The notes: generated by a model from the letters alone, not told the origin. A stretch of DNA of 64,000 bases from Sulfuritalea sp. (GCA_016716965.1 JADJUP010000018.1:22435-86434), one strand, 5' to 3'; shown: positions 51,106 through 62,535, numbered from the stretch's first letter. Translations and numbers: made by a program.

Positions 51106-52569
51106 ATGACTCCGCAACAGTTTCTGCTCATTATTTTTGCCAGACGGCATCTGGCCGCATCGATATTTGTTCTCGTGGCTGCCACGGGAGCGGCAATCAC
51201 CATGATGATGCCGAAGGTATACACCGCGACCACTTCGATGGTCGTTGATGTCAAATCGGATCCAATTGCCGGCGCCCTGTTACCTACTGTCGGCACACCA
51301 ACCTACATGGCAACGCAGACCGAGATCATTTCGAGCGAGCGGACGGCGATCGGCGTCGTGCGGATTCTCCGGATCGATCAGAATCCCCAGTTGGTTGCTC
51401 AGTGGAAAGAGGCAACCAATGGCACGACGCCCCTGGAAAACTACTATGCTCGATTGTTGCGTAGCGGAATGACGGTAAGTCCCGCGCGAGGCAGCAATAT
51501 CATCAATCTTTCGTATTCCGGGCGCGACCCAAAGTTCGCCACTACCGTCGCCAATGCCTATACCCAAGCTTATATCGATTTGCTTATTGACATGCGAGTC
51601 GATCCTGCGCGCCAGTATTCCGCATGGTTCGATGAACGGCTCAAGGTGCTGAGAACCAATCTTGAAAAGGCCCAGGCCAAGTTATCGGCATACCAGCGCG
51701 AAAAAGGCATCGTGGCTTCTGACGAGCGCGTCAATCAGGAAACCACCAGGCTCAGCGCATTGGAGGCGCAACTTGCGACAATACAGGCTGAGCGCGTCGA
51801 TACAAGCAGTCGTCAGCGCAGCTCGGGCAACGAACTTTCTCCAGACGTTCAGCAGAATCCAATAATCGTTTCATTGAAAGGCGAACTGGCGAAATCCGAG
51901 GCCAGACTTGTAGAGACCAGCGGCACCATGGGAAAGAATCATCCCGTGCGAATTCAGTTGGAAGGCCAGATTGCCGGTCTCAAGGTGCAGCTTGAAAAGG
52001 AAATGCGGCGCATATCCGGCGGTGCGGCCACGGCGACGCGTACGACAGCGATGAAAGAGGCCGAGCTAAAGCAGTTGATCGAAGAACAGAAAAAGCAGGT
52101 GCTGGCCTTGCGCGAAACGCGCGATGAAATCACCGTCCTGAATAAGGATGTAGAGTCGGCGCAGCGTTCATACGAATCAGTTTCCCAGCGCATGAGCCAG
52201 TTGAGTCTTGAGGCACAGTCGGAGCAGGCCAATATTCGTGTATTGAGTCCGGCGATCGAACCGGTCGAGCCGTCACGTCCCAATGTCCCCCGATTCCTGA
52301 TGGGTTCCTTGGCGGCAGGAATTCTTGCCGGGATACTGGCCGCATTGGGACTTGAATATCTCGATAGGCGCGTACGTGACAAGGCCGATCTCGCGGTCGA
52401 GGGTATCCCGGTGTTTGGTGTCGTTGGGCCGTTGCGGGACAAATATACCTTCCGGCAAAGACTGAAGCTTTTCCGCGCCTTTGTGGCAAATCATCGTCAG
52501 CGTCGCGCCGCCAAAAGGAGGGCCATGCTGTTGAGAGACCAGGCAAAAAAGGCGGGAAGCGCACTATGA
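51106..52569 (+). CDS. epsF: Chain-length determinant protein EpsF (Wzz/GumC family)
   Basis: The protein has 487 aa. It has an N-terminal membrane helix (about 14-35, FARRHLAASIFVLVAATGAAITM) and a second near 410-430 (FLMGSLAAGILAGILAALGLEYLDRR). A long coiled coil in the middle (about 165-370) and PVRIQLEGQIAGLKVQLEKEM, then LSPAIEPVEPSRPNVPRF follow the Wzz/GNVR pattern. It controls polymer length with EpsG; the stop overlaps epsG by 4 bases. Confidence 0.92.
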   Translation: MTPQQFLLIIFARRHLAASIFVLVAATGAAITMMMPKVYTATTSMVVDVKSDPIAGALLPTVGTPTYMATQTEIISSERTAIGVVRILRIDQNPQLVAQWKEATNGTTPLENYYARLLRSGMTVSPARGSNIINLSYSGRDPKFATTVANAYTQAYIDLLIDMRVDPARQYSAWFDERLKVLRTNLEKAQAKLSAYQREKGIVASDERVNQETTRLSALEAQLATIQAERVDTSSRQRSSGNELSPDVQQNPIIVSLKGELAKSEARLVETSGTMGKNHPVRIQLEGQIAGLKVQLEKEMRRISGGAATATRTTAMKEAELKQLIEEQKKQVLALRETRDEITVLNKDVESAQRSYESVSQRMSQLSLEAQSEQANIRVLSPAIEPVEPSRPNVPRFLMGSLAAGILAGILAALGLEYLDRRVRDKADLAVEGIPVFGVVGPLRDKYTFRQRLKLFRAFVANHRQRRAAKRRAMLLRDQAKKAGSAL

Positions 52570-53447
52570 ATGCCGCCCTCCACAGCACGCAGCGTTCCAT
52601 TGGCGCGATCCTGATAGATACCGGGCGCCTTTCGGCGGAGGATGCTGAGCGCGTCCTTCGCTTTCAGAAAGGCAAGGATCTCCGCTTTGGCGATGCTGCA
52701 ATCGAATTGGGAATTCTGACCGAAAGCGACATTCGCTACGCGCTTTCGTATCAGTTCGACTACGCGTATTTGCCAACGACCGAAGACAAGCCGGTTAGCG
52801 AGGAGCTCATTGCGGCCTACCAGCCCTTCAGTCACGAGGTCGAGCAACTCAGGGCGATTCGTAGCCAGCTTATGCTGCGTTGCTTTTACAAGGAGTCAGG
52901 AAATTCGGCTCTGGCAATCATTGCAGCCGGACCGGGCGAGGGGTGCAGTTACGTGGCGGCAAATTTGGCCATTGTTTTTTCCCAGTTGGGGGAGCGTACG
53001 CTTCTGATCGATTCTAACCTGCGCACACCTAGGCAACACGAACTCTTCAAGCTCGAAAACAAGATCGGATTTTCGAGCGTGTTGGCCGGTCGCTCCACCG
53101 TTGAAGATGCAATCATTCGAATTCCAGTATTCGTGAATCTGTCGGTACTGCCCGCCGGCCCGACGCCGCCGAACCCTCAGGAATTGCTCAATCGTCCCGG
53201 GTTTGACGACCTTCTTTCCCAGGCTCGCGAAGCCTTCGACATCGTGCTTCTTGATACATCGGGAATGAATGCTGGCGCTGACGCCACGGTGATTGCGGCG
53301 AGGGCCGGTTCCGCCCTTTTGGTCGGACGGATGATCGAGACGCGAGTGAGTGCCTTTCGGGATATGGCGGAGACCTTGACTCGAACTGGTGTGGCGGTTG
53401 TCGGTTCGGTTTTGAACGATCCGCCGCTGGTGGAAATCTCCAAGTGA
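52566..53447 (+). CDS. epsG: EpsG-type chain-length tyrosine kinase
   Basis: The protein has 293 aa. Residues 1-85 are a type-II-secretion-ATPase-like N-terminal domain (IGAILIDTGRLSAEDAERVLRFQKGKDLRFGDAAIELG). The BY-kinase part has P-loop AAGPGEGCSYVAANLA (residues 120-136), then LIDSNLRTPRQHELFKLENKIGFSSVLAG and VLLDTSGM. The canonical lysine of GEGKS is Cys127, so ATP binding is uncertain, although EpsG proteins are known to vary here. No Tyr-rich tail is present. Confidence 0.88.
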   Translation: MNAALHSTQRSIGAILIDTGRLSAEDAERVLRFQKGKDLRFGDAAIELGILTESDIRYALSYQFDYAYLPTTEDKPVSEELIAAYQPFSHEVEQLRAIRSQLMLRCFYKESGNSALAIIAAGPGEGCSYVAANLAIVFSQLGERTLLIDSNLRTPRQHELFKLENKIGFSSVLAGRSTVEDAIIRIPVFVNLSVLPAGPTPPNPQELLNRPGFDDLLSQAREAFDIVLLDTSGMNAGADATVIAARAGSALLVGRMIETRVSAFRDMAETLTRTGVAVVGSVLNDPPLVEISK

Positions 53448-53487
53448 AATTCTTCCCTGCGCCAGGTTCTCTCGATAAAGGCCCCTA

Positions 53488-54369
53488 TTGAGCATGGTGT
53501 CAGCTATCGCCCCAAGTGCAATTCCCAGAACGACATGGGTTGTCGTGCTTGCTGGTTTTGCCGCAATGTACTTGCCGACCTACTGGTGGGCGGCCCACGA
53601 ACTCTGGCAGGCAGATGAGTACGCGCACGGTGCGATCATTTTGCTGGTGGTAATCTGGTTGTTCTGGGACGAGCGCAACGCCATCCTCAAAGCCGAGATC
53701 AAACCCTTGGGGGGTACTCGGTTGGCCGTGCTTCATTCTCGGTGTCATGTTCTATCTCCTCGGTCGCTCGCAAAACATCTCGATACTGGATTTTGGGTCA
53801 CAGATACTGATTCTCGCGGGTGTCATGCTCATTTTTCAGGGCATGCCGATGCTGCGCGCTGCCTGGTTTCCCCTGCTCTATATCCTCTTCATGATTCCGC
53901 TTCCGGGAATCCTCGTGGATGCCCTTACAGGGCCGCTGAAAAACTGGATTTCGATCATTGCCGAGCAGGTTCTCTACTCCATTGGCTATCCGATTGCGCG
54001 CAATGGTGTGGTGCTTACCATTGGCCAATACCAGCTGCTTGTTGCCGATGCATGCTCTGGTCTGCATTCCATGTTCAGTCTCTCCGCACTTGGCATACTG
54101 TTCATGTACATCACTGAGCGAAAAGTTGGCTGCATAACGGGATCATGCTTGCTAGCATTCTTCCCATCGCATTCGCTGCGAACATTGTGCGGGTTATGGT
54201 GTTGATTCTGGTGACTTATCACATGGGTGACGAGGCGGGGCAGGGTTTTCTGCATGGTGCTGCCGGAATTGTGCTGCTGATCGTCGCTCTGCTTTTTCTA
54301 TTCTTGTTGGATGCGATTCTGGCCAAGGTAATTCGATCCCGTCAGCGTCTGTTGTCGTCGAAACCGTAA
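53488..54369 (+). pseudogene. Exosortase (XrtB/EpsH type), frameshifted twice
   Basis: About 293 codons in three frames. Frame one begins at TTG or ATG near 53488 (VSAIAPSAIPRTTWVVVLAGFAAMYLPTYWWAAHELW) and breaks at a run of six G (53709-53714). Frame two carries FYLLGRSQNISILDFGSQILILAGVMLIFQGM and the active-site ADACSGLHSM, breaking at AAAA 54121-54124. Frame three has ANIVRVMVLILVTYH and GQGFLHGAAGIVLL. The catalytic Cys, Arg and His are all conserved. It would cleave PEP-CTERM signals. No EpsI-type gene follows. Confidence 0.85.
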
Positions 54370-54521
54370 AGATGACCTGCACAAAGCCACATTTCGCGAC
54401 TAAGCGTGGCCCCTATTATTCCAAGTGAAGACCCCTTCGGTCCAGCAAAACATTAGTCCGAACTCAGGCCGAAAGAATGCGCGAATTCCTGAGCAGCACG
54501 CCAAATGCTTTTTAGCCGTAC

Positions 54522-56096
54522 ATGCCAGACTACCTAAAAACGTTGCCAATCTTGCTTTTTCTTGCAACGGCTACCTTCGCCTTCGCCAAGAGCGCGGCGT
54601 GTTCGGTCGCCCAAACGTCCGCAGACTATTCGCGCAGGCGAAACCTGTGGCTGACAGTTACCGTTGTCGTGTTCCTCGCCAATAGTTTCTGGATCTACAT
54701 CGTTGTGGTCGGGGCAATCTTGCTGATCGCGACTCGGAAAGAACCGAACAAGCTCGCACTTTTCTTCGTCCTCTTGTTCGCAGTACCGCCCATCCCGGCC
54801 GAAATCGGCGGCTTGGGGATCGTGAATTTTCTGTTCGTGATCGACTATCTGCGCCTGATTGCGTTGACAGTGCTGTTGCCGGCATTTCTTTACCTGCGCA
54901 AACAAAAAGATACCGAACCGTTCGGGAGCAATTTGGCCGACAAGCTGCTTGCCGGTTATCTGCTGCTCCAGCTCGGACTAATACTGGAAGTCAGCACATT
55001 GACAAATGCAGTTCGGGTTGGAGTCTTCTATCCGTTTCTCGGAATCTTCCTGCCCTACTACGTGGCAAGCCGTTCAATGCGAACCCTGTCAGATTTTCGT
55101 GGCGCCTTGACGGCCTTTGTGCTCGCGGCACTGATCCTGAGCGTAGTTGGCCTTTTTGAGTTTGTCAGACATTGGCTGCTCTATCATCCGCTGGAGAACA
55201 CGCTGGGCATAAATTGGAAGCTCAGCAGGTATCTGGCCAGAGGAGATGAGTTGCGGGCAACGGCCAGCACCGGACAACCGATTCCCTTGGGATTCGCGAT
55301 TGCAGTCGCGATGGGATTTTATGTCTATCTCAAGAAATCGGTTGCCGATACTCGCAAGTGGAATTTCGGTATGGCCTTGCTGGTCGGAGGCTTGATCTCG
55401 TCGCTCTCACGCGGTCCCTGGGTCGGTGCAGCAGTAATGCTCTTGCTGTTTCTTGTTACAAATCCTCGCCCCATGCGGCGCCTGATTCGAGTCCTGCTGA
55501 CAGGCGCCTTGGTAGCTCCTGGCATCCTGTTGTCTCCGGCCGGCGACAAGGTGCTCAGCTACCTGCCATGGATTGGAACAGTAGAAACATCGACCATCGA
55601 TTTTCGCGCGCAACTATTGGAGTATTCGATTAATGTAATTTTGCGGAACCCGTTTTTCGGCGCCCCGGACTACATCAATGACGTGGAATTGCAGGATCTG
55701 GCGACGGGAACCGGCTTCATTGACATTGTTAACAGCTATGTAGGCATAGGGATGGCGCAGGGTCTGGTTGGCTTGTCGCTTTTCCTTGGGGTTTTCCTTG
55801 CAGTTCTGCTGGGTGTGTTTAAATCGATGAGGAGAATGCCCGACAAAGACAGCGAATCCTATTTGCTCGGGCAGGCCTTGTTTGCCGTCTTGGTCGGAAT
55901 ACTGGTAACCATCGGCACCGTAAGCAGCATTTCGATCATTCCCGTCGTCTATTGGGCGGTTGCCGGTCTCGGGGTCGCATATGTGCGAATGTCGAAGTCG
56001 CGCGAAGTCCTTGTCACCGACAATGATCATCCAAGAATTGGGGCAGGAGCGGCAAGACCGCAGTTTCAGGGAGCGGGTCGCTTGGATACCGCTTGA
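54522..56096 (+). CDS. O-antigen ligase/polymerase-like protein (Wzy_C family)
   Basis: The protein has 524 aa with about 12 membrane segments. The periplasmic loop and motif GLISSLSRGPWVGAAVMLLLFLV and RNPFFGAPDYINDVELQDLATGTGFIDIVNSYVGIGMAQGLVGLSLFLGV are of the Wzy_C type. It likely polymerises exopolysaccharide repeats at the inner membrane. It follows the exosortase by about 150 bases. It is intact, unlike its neighbours, and converges with the glycosyltransferase gene on the minus strand (ends overlap by 31 bases). Confidence 0.88.
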   Translation: MPDYLKTLPILLFLATATFAFAKSAACSVAQTSADYSRRRNLWLTVTVVVFLANSFWIYIVVVGAILLIATRKEPNKLALFFVLLFAVPPIPAEIGGLGIVNFLFVIDYLRLIALTVLLPAFLYLRKQKDTEPFGSNLADKLLAGYLLLQLGLILEVSTLTNAVRVGVFYPFLGIFLPYYVASRSMRTLSDFRGALTAFVLAALILSVVGLFEFVRHWLLYHPLENTLGINWKLSRYLARGDELRATASTGQPIPLGFAIAVAMGFYVYLKKSVADTRKWNFGMALLVGGLISSLSRGPWVGAAVMLLLFLVTNPRPMRRLIRVLLTGALVAPGILLSPAGDKVLSYLPWIGTVETSTIDFRAQLLEYSINVILRNPFFGAPDYINDVELQDLATGTGFIDIVNSYVGIGMAQGLVGLSLFLGVFLAVLLGVFKSMRRMPDKDSESYLLGQALFAVLVGILVTIGTVSSISIIPVVYWAVAGLGVAYVRMSKSREVLVTDNDHPRIGAGAARPQFQGAGRLDTA

Positions 56097-57235
56097 ATGA
56101 GCGCGTCCGACAGGGTACGGGCGGACTTGTTCCAATCAAACCGTTTTGACATTTCGTAGCTGGCTTGGCTCATGGCGCGCCACTGCGCATCATTCAGATT
56201 CAGGACCTTGCTCACAGCATCGGCCATGGCCTGCGAATCGCCAACGGGTACAAGATAACCTGACACGCCATCGTCCACATAGTCCTCGGGGCCGCCGCAT
56301 CGAGTGCTGACGATCGGACAATGACAGGCAGCCGCTTCAAGGCCGGGCATGCCGAATCCCTCGGTGGTTGAAGGCATGATCCAGCAGTCGGCCTGCTGGT
56401 ATATGCGCGGTATATCGTCCTGCGCAGGCAAAAGATGGTATTCCAACCACGACGGAGGCGTATGTTCGCTCAGGGGTAGCTGGGCGCCAAATGCAATAGC
56501 TCGCAATTCTGGGTATCGCAATTTCAATTGACGGAGTGCATCGAAAGCGGTATTCGCGCCTTTCCAATTTGGTATTCCGTACAACAGTCCGACGGTCGGT
56601 GTGGCAGAACGATCACGGACTGGTGAATCGAACTGCGCCCAATTTACGCCATTGGGAACAAGCACCGCGTCAGGGTCGCCGTACTCGTCAGCCATCAACC
56701 GTTTCAGCCAACGGGCAATGACTAGCTTTAGTCCCGGCAATCGGTAGGTTTGGGCTACACGTTCAGGATCGCCACCATGAAGTTCATGGTGGCGTATAAA
56801 GTAGGCCTTAATCCCTTTTCGAGGTAGGCCAGTTTTCTATCCATTCGCGCGTTTCCCACCATGTTGCAATCGTTACATCGGCGTCAGGCACGTCATCAGG
56901 CCCAATCCTGCGCTTCATAACCGGGATCAGATTTGCAGTGGAGTGCTTAAGGTGATGACGGCTACGATTTCGGCCCATCCACTCATACTTGGCCCTCTGC
57001 AACCAACGGCGCACATTCCATATTTTGGCCATGGCCACGGTAAGGCGACGTAAGCAATGTTTACAGAATGTCCCAGTCGCACCATCGCCTCAGCAATCAA
57101 TCGGTTTGATTTAATTCCACCAGAAAGATTGGCTTCAGGCAGAATCCAATTAATGACCAAGGTGCGGGAAGCATTGCAGACCTCTTGCGAAGCATCGGAA
57201 ATGAATTCGTCAGTAACGTCGGCTGAATTGTTCAT
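56066..57235 (-). pseudogene. Group 1 (GT4) glycosyltransferase, frameshifted
   Basis: About 390 codons in three frames. Frame one (from ATG 57235) has TLVINWILPEANLSGGIKSNRLIAEAMVRLGHSVNIAYV. Frame two has ADVTIATWWETREWI. Frame three has HHELHGGDPERVAQTYRLPGLKLVIARWLKRLM, PNGVNWAQFD and the nucleotide-sugar site PSTTEGFGMPGLEAAACHCPIVSTRCGGPEDYV. One shift is at an AAAA run near 56817; the other is near 57020. It should add a sugar to the repeat unit. Confidence 0.82.
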
Positions 57236-57421
57236 AAGATCAGTTCGTTGGACTCAATTGCAGTTCCTGCAGCACCAGAAAATCCCAATATTCAATTGCC
57301 GGTAAGGAAAAAGTGCAACCTTAGAGTTCGCTTGGGTTCTGACGTGCTTTAGTGGAATAAGAATATTTGGAGCAACTGCGAAGCACGGACAACAGACGGA
57401 AACTAATCTATAACGATCAGC

Positions 57422-59257
57422 TTAGCATCGCCAGTTTAAATTATGTTTAATGTGCAGCCCCATTTGTAGCATTGCCATGGCAACCCGAGGGTCGTAATTG
57501 GATTTGAAATGCGCCAGCATATCTTGTGCCGCCGGCGACAAGATCGAACGTAGTGCATCCAGTTCTGGCGAGTGAAGCACTAGCTCACGGTATCGTTGCC
57601 AGTCGGGTGAATGTAGCAGCAACTTGACCGGATCCGCCCAACTATGCTGAACGTCATTCCATGGTGTGTCTGACGGCGTCAGGTTGCGGAACTCATCCAG
57701 GCGGCCGGTTCGGCGCAGATTCTTGAAGAACTTTCCCTCTTCCGTATCGTCGGCGCTGGCGGCAATGCCGGTATTTGCATTGATGACAGCGTTCAGCGGG
57801 CCGCACAGTCGGTTGAATGTTTCATGTGCGACCGATCCGGCAAAGCGATCGGATGGCGAAAGGCGGACAGCTACCTCGACGACTTTCCGAAAGTAGAAGA
57901 GTTCATCTGATGCAAATAACCGGTTATTCGCCCAAGCGGAACCAACATCATGTTGCCGGCTGACCGGCCAGAAGCCCTGCCACTCGTCGGCGCTTTCGGG
58001 ACGAATCTCGGCAATACGGGCCCGCCGGTCGCGGCGTCTCGCGAGCACTTGGTCTCGTATGGAGGGACAAAGTAGGTCCTCCGATGCCGCCCAGCGAGTG
58101 CCCGACGCGATTTGGGGCGTTTGAGGGCGAACAAGTGCCAGCACTCTCTCACGGACCGATTTCTTACGCAGGCGATTGAGTTGCGTCAGAGGCATGAAGT
58201 GATCCTTGAGCAGCGTATCTGAGAGGTATCCACCTACGATTACATCAAACTTGTCGGCCAATCCGACGTCGACAATCGCGTATCCATGTGCTACGCCACG
58301 TACTTCGGATCCGATCAGGCTTGTTGTCCGTTCGAGCAATTTCCCATAAAAGTGCGGATCCCGCCGTACAAGCACATGGGGTATCTTGGCGGCATCGGCA
58401 ACCTGTTTAGCCACCGCGGTTTCGCGGTTCTCCCGAGTACAAAAGGTCAGAGCGGCAGCGACACCATAGTCTCGCAAAAGCGCGAGAACAGTTCGCGAGT
58501 CGCGCCCACCACTTAGCGTGACCGCCGTTCGCACCGACCCGCGTGATATTCTTCGGCAGCAGCCCGGAGGGCTGATTCAAGATCGCGCATTCTCGGCACG
58601 ACTGGGCCATGATTCAGGTTCCCGTGGTTGCCAGTAACTTTTGTTGAAAGAGCGAGTCTGCTGATAGAGACATTGCCACTCCTTGACCGACGCAGGCTCA
58701 AGCTCGGTTATGAACCTATACGTTGTAAACGGAAACGTGATCTGATCGAAAACCACGAATTCACCAACCGAAACAAGATCGATGTCGGATTTATGGCCGG
58801 ATACTTCCGCGACAATGTCGGCGTTGGTTCCAATGCACATCGTGCCCGATATGGTGCCGACCGTCTGGTATACGGGCTGCGATCCAAGAAGGTCGGTAAC
58901 AACACGAAACCCGTCGTCGCCAAGCAACGTCAGTGCGAACATCCCGGTCAACGACTCCAGCATCGCATCAATGGACTCGTTCTTCAAAATTCCAAATGCC
59001 GCGCGGCAGAATCCATCGTCGCCAGCAACCTCGTGCGCGATCCCGATAACTCTTGGGCGGCCGCTGCAGGCGAAAACATGCATGTCCGTTTCCAGGGGGC
59101 TATATCCTCGACCTGGTGGTGATTGAATCACTGCAGATCCCCAAGGAAATCGAAATATCCTGGGTATCCTATTCTGTGTCCCAGGCCTCGATTGAAGCTT
59201 CCGGGCGACGAGTTCCGGTGCAATCGCTTCCCCAATTTGTATGATGAAGTCACTCAT
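57422..59257 (-). pseudogene. Asparagine-synthase-like protein, frameshifted
   Basis: The first frame (59257 to about 58580) is an N-terminal glutaminase-like domain with GMFALTLLGDDGFRVVTDLLGSQPVYQT, but no N-terminal Cys. A middle piece (PRMRDLESALRAAAEEYHAGR) is in another frame. The third frame begins RTAVTLSGGRDSRTVLALLRDYG, the PP-loop SGGRDSR that binds ATP, and runs to 57422. Such proteins occur in polysaccharide clusters and probably amidate or modify sugars. The second break is a missing G near 58535. Confidence 0.75.
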
Positions 59258-59278
59258 AATTTTGAATACTGTGGGCTG

Positions 59279-60827
59279 CTATATGTGGGTGAGGTAGGCA
59301 TGTCCGCCCATGATTACGACTCCAGAGAGAGCGAGTGTCGAAAGATCAAGGATCGGCATCCAGACGACGTAGCGTCGGATCGCCCAGACAAGGAGCGGAT
59401 AGTCGATCACCTTTGATGCGGCGACGCCATAAATCATTCCCTTTACCTCGCCGAAGTAGGCACCGACTGCAATACTGGCAATAAGAAGCAGTCCGCGTCC
59501 GGTTTGAAGGATCATGTGACGCTTGGAATCTCCGGCCGCAAGCAGTATGTTGCTTGCGGTAGTGCTTATGATGGCGCCGACGGAACCCATTGCGAGGATC
59601 TGCAGCATCCAGCCTGCTTCCGCGTAACGGGGGTCATATAGAAAGTCGATCATCCATTGGCCGCCCAGCGATAGTGCCCACATTGGGGGAACGAACACCA
59701 GCACCAGTGCAAGGCGCGCCTTGAACAACTTTCGTCGCAAGTGAGCATCGCCGCGGTTGATCAAATCAGCATAAATCGGGAACATGACTTGAGCATTGAT
59801 GCGCAGCAAGGCTTCTACCGCAATTCTTGACCATACGGTTGCCGTGGCGTACAAGCCGAGCATGGCCTTGGTCATGAAGAGCCCGAGCAAACTGCGGTCA
59901 CCCCACTGAATCAGGAATGTTATGGCCGTAGCCAAGAAAATCCATTTGCCAGTGGACCAGTTCAAGGGCGGCCGTGCGGTCCCATGCGAAACGGGACTTC
60001 CGCCCGGAGATTAGCCGTTGTGACGTGGTTACGGCGATGGCAACGCGAATCACGCCACCAATGGCCAGTGCCCAGACTGAGCGGAGGTACCATGCCAGTG
60101 CGATCATGCATAACAGACTAACAACCTGACTTGATATCTCCCAAATAACCAGTGGTTTGAGATTGACATCCCGTCGCAGCAAAAAAACGCTTGTGGACGT
60201 AAATCCTGCGATCAAAGCGGACAATCCGGCAAACGGAACCAGTTGCATCAGTATCGGTGCCTGGTAAATTTCCGCAATCGGTATCGCAGCGATACAGGTA
60301 ATAAGGAAAAGCCCGGCGCCACGCATGACTTGAAGCGTCCATGCCGTATTGAGAAATTGCGGGTCATTGTTTCGACGGTTGCGAACAACGCCGGCTTCAA
60401 GGCCGAAATCCGAGAACATCTGAATCCCGGCAATCACCATCTCGACCAGGACCATGATTCCAAATGCTTCGGGAGCCAGTAGTCGGGTCAAGACGAGATT
60501 TCCGGCCAACCGGCACGCTTGAGCGGTCCCGAAGCCCAGAATGGTCCAGGCAGAACCGTGAAGTGCGATCCTTTTTAGCGAGCTACGCCCAAGTCCGGTC
60601 TGCGGTTCATCGGATGCGACTGCCTCGGGCCCGGGCTTGGATGTGACCCCCTCCCCGCCCGTAGGGGAGGAATCTTGCGTTGGCTCTTGACTACCTTTCG
60701 GGTTGGGGCGGGCGGCAGCATGTCTTATGGTTCTGAATTGCTCGATTCCCGGTCGCGACCAGTAGTTGCAGGTGCAGGAAAATGCCTGGGTGATTTGAAC
60801 CGTTTTCGTCGCTGAAACGCTTGCCAA
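59279..60827 (-). pseudogene. Polysaccharide flippase (Wzx-like), frameshifted
   Basis: About 12 membrane segments in two frames. Frame one (from TTG 60827; start uncertain) has LKRIALHGSAWTILGFGTAQACRLAGNLVLTRLLAPEAFGIMVLVEMVIAGIQMFSDFGLEAGVVRN. Frame two (59965 down) has GKWIFLATAITFLIQWGDRSLLGLF and ends at 59279. The shift is near 59940. The first 75 residues are proline-rich and unlike the family, and 60650-60670 contains a hairpin, so the true start is probably close to 60600. It moves lipid-linked repeats across the inner membrane. Confidence 0.8.
60650..60670. repeat. Small hairpin CCTCCCC-GCCCGTA-GGGGAGG
   Basis: A 7-bp perfect stem with a 7-base loop, of the kind seen in dispersed intergenic repeats. 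Its location inside the nominal start of the flippase argues that the coding region begins downstream of it. Confidence 0.5.
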
Positions 60828-60986
60828 GCGACGGTCATTCCGAGATAGTGCGAATCATGCGCATTTTAGCAATCATTGCACGTCTGAATGATTTGCTTGC
60901 TGTTTAAAATTCTGGATGTCAGCTTGACAGGGAAAGCCTGTGATGCCTTGCGTCGATTGAGTTCCTCACTGGCAGGGAATCTATAA

Positions 60987-61769
60987 ATGATCAGACGAAC
61001 TGTGGTTGTCGGGACAGGCTTCTTAGGCGCGGCAGTGGTCCAATTTTTGCGCCGATCCGGCATGGCGCCGCTTCATACCTATAGACAGCGGCAGGTATTT
61101 GCCGATTCGGTTCGGTTTGACCTGTTCCGCCAGAGATTGTCCGAAGTGGTACCAATTTCAGATGTTGGAACAGTGATTTTCACGGCGAGGATCGAGGATG
61201 CGTTTGATCGTTCCAACTTGCAATCTGCGATGGAATCGTTGTTTCGCGAATGCCGAAACATGCGCATTGTCTACCTGTCTTCAGATGCCGTATTCGACGG
61301 ACAACGGGGAATGTATGTGGAATCTGATGCACCGAGTCCTTTGACAACATACGGGCGAAACAAGGCGGCTTGCGAGAATTTCTGGGAACGCTCGCACCCG
61401 ACTCATTGTATTATTCGACCGAGCTATATTTTTGGTTTCTCCTGCGGGCAACTCGATCCCCGTTTGGCTCAAGCACTTACTACGCTTCGCAGCGGCATTC
61501 CGTTTCATCGATTCAATGACATGTACAAATCACCCATTGAAGTGAATCGACTCGCAGGCATCGTGGTTCAGGCGGCCCGTTCGTCGTTCGGGGTGACTTC
61601 ATGCGGGTGGCGGGCGCATGAGCGTGTATGATTTTTTTAGGCAGTCGCTGGTGGCGATGGGAGAAGACACGAAACTTTGATACCGGCGCGATTGCCGGAG
61701 AATCGACCGGCTGAACTCCTCGTCGATACCTCACTGAATTGCAGTTTGCTAGGCAGGGTTTTTGGATGA
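60987..61769 (+). pseudogene. Sugar-nucleotide reductase/epimerase (RmlD-like), frameshifted
   Basis: The first frame (60987-61631) starts IRRTVVVGTGFLGAAVVQFLRRSGM, an NAD(P)-binding GxGxxG motif, and has VYLSSDAVFDGQRGMYVESDAPSPLTTYGRNKAACENF with the Tyr-x-x-x-Lys pair. Similarity continues in other frames: MSVYDFFRQSLVAMGEDTK, then IPARLPENRPAELLVDTSLNCSLLGRVFG to TGA 61767-61769. At least two shifts lie near 61600 and 61675. It likely makes an activated sugar for the polymer. Confidence 0.78.
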
Positions 61770-61854
61770 ATTTCGCAATTTCTTGATGGGTTTTTGATTT
61801 CCACGGACTCGAAGTGACAAGCAACCGGAATTGGCATGGATTATCAAACGAACT

Positions 61855-62428
61855 ATGAATGAAGAATTGAACCTTTTCTTGATTCGCCATGGTGAAATTG
61901 ATTCCAACGTGGCTAAAGTGTATTCAGGGAGAAGCAGCGAACCCTCTCAATTCGAATGGCCGCATTCAGGCCGAGCACGCGGCTGGGCAACTTGCTGGAC
62001 AGCCAGTTGTGGCGCTGTTCACCAGTCCTTTGCTCCGAGCCGTTGAAACCGCAAACATTGTAGGCAAGAGCCTGAACTTGGCTCCTCAGGTTTCGCCGCA
62101 CTTCAATGAGTTGCGTATGGGGCCATGGGAAGGGTTGAGCGAACAGCAAGTCGAATCGGCTTATCCCGACGAGTTCGCGGTATGGAATGCAAGGCCTGCG
62201 GAACTGGCTCTCGAAGGCAGGGAAACCCTTGAGGAACTGAGGGCTCGAGTGTTAGCTGGCTTGGTTGACGTTCGCGACAGGCATGGTGCCTCGCCGGTTG
62301 CCATCGTTTCCCACGTTGCAGTGATTCGGGTGCTGATGCTTCATGCCCATGGCAGACCACTTAACGATTACAAGAAAGTGGCCGTGCCAAACGCAACCCC
62401 GATTTCACTTCGTGTGAAAGCGTTGTAA
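61855..62428 (+). pseudogene. Histidine phosphatase (phosphoglycerate-mutase fold), frameshifted
   Basis: Frame one has NLFLIRHGEIDSNVAKVYSGRSSEP, with the catalytic RHG. A shift near 61940 leads into GRIQAEHAAGQLAGQPVVALFTSPLLRAVETANIVG and VSHVAVIRVLMLHAHG (second catalytic His). All fold motifs remain. The function could be dephosphorylation of a sugar or nucleotide intermediate. Confidence 0.8.
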
Positions 62429-62535
62429 CGCCGGAATGCCTGAGGATTTTTGTTCGGAATTTACATGTCTTGGATCGCAAACTCTTGTCCGCGCCTCGTT
62501 GAAGGCCAGACAGTGAAACTTCTGGAGAGGGCGCA

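Noticed and set aside
60857..60907. Short ORF starting MRILAIIARLND before the reductase
   Set aside because: It resembles a glycosyltransferase start by chance over about ten residues and ends after 16 codons.
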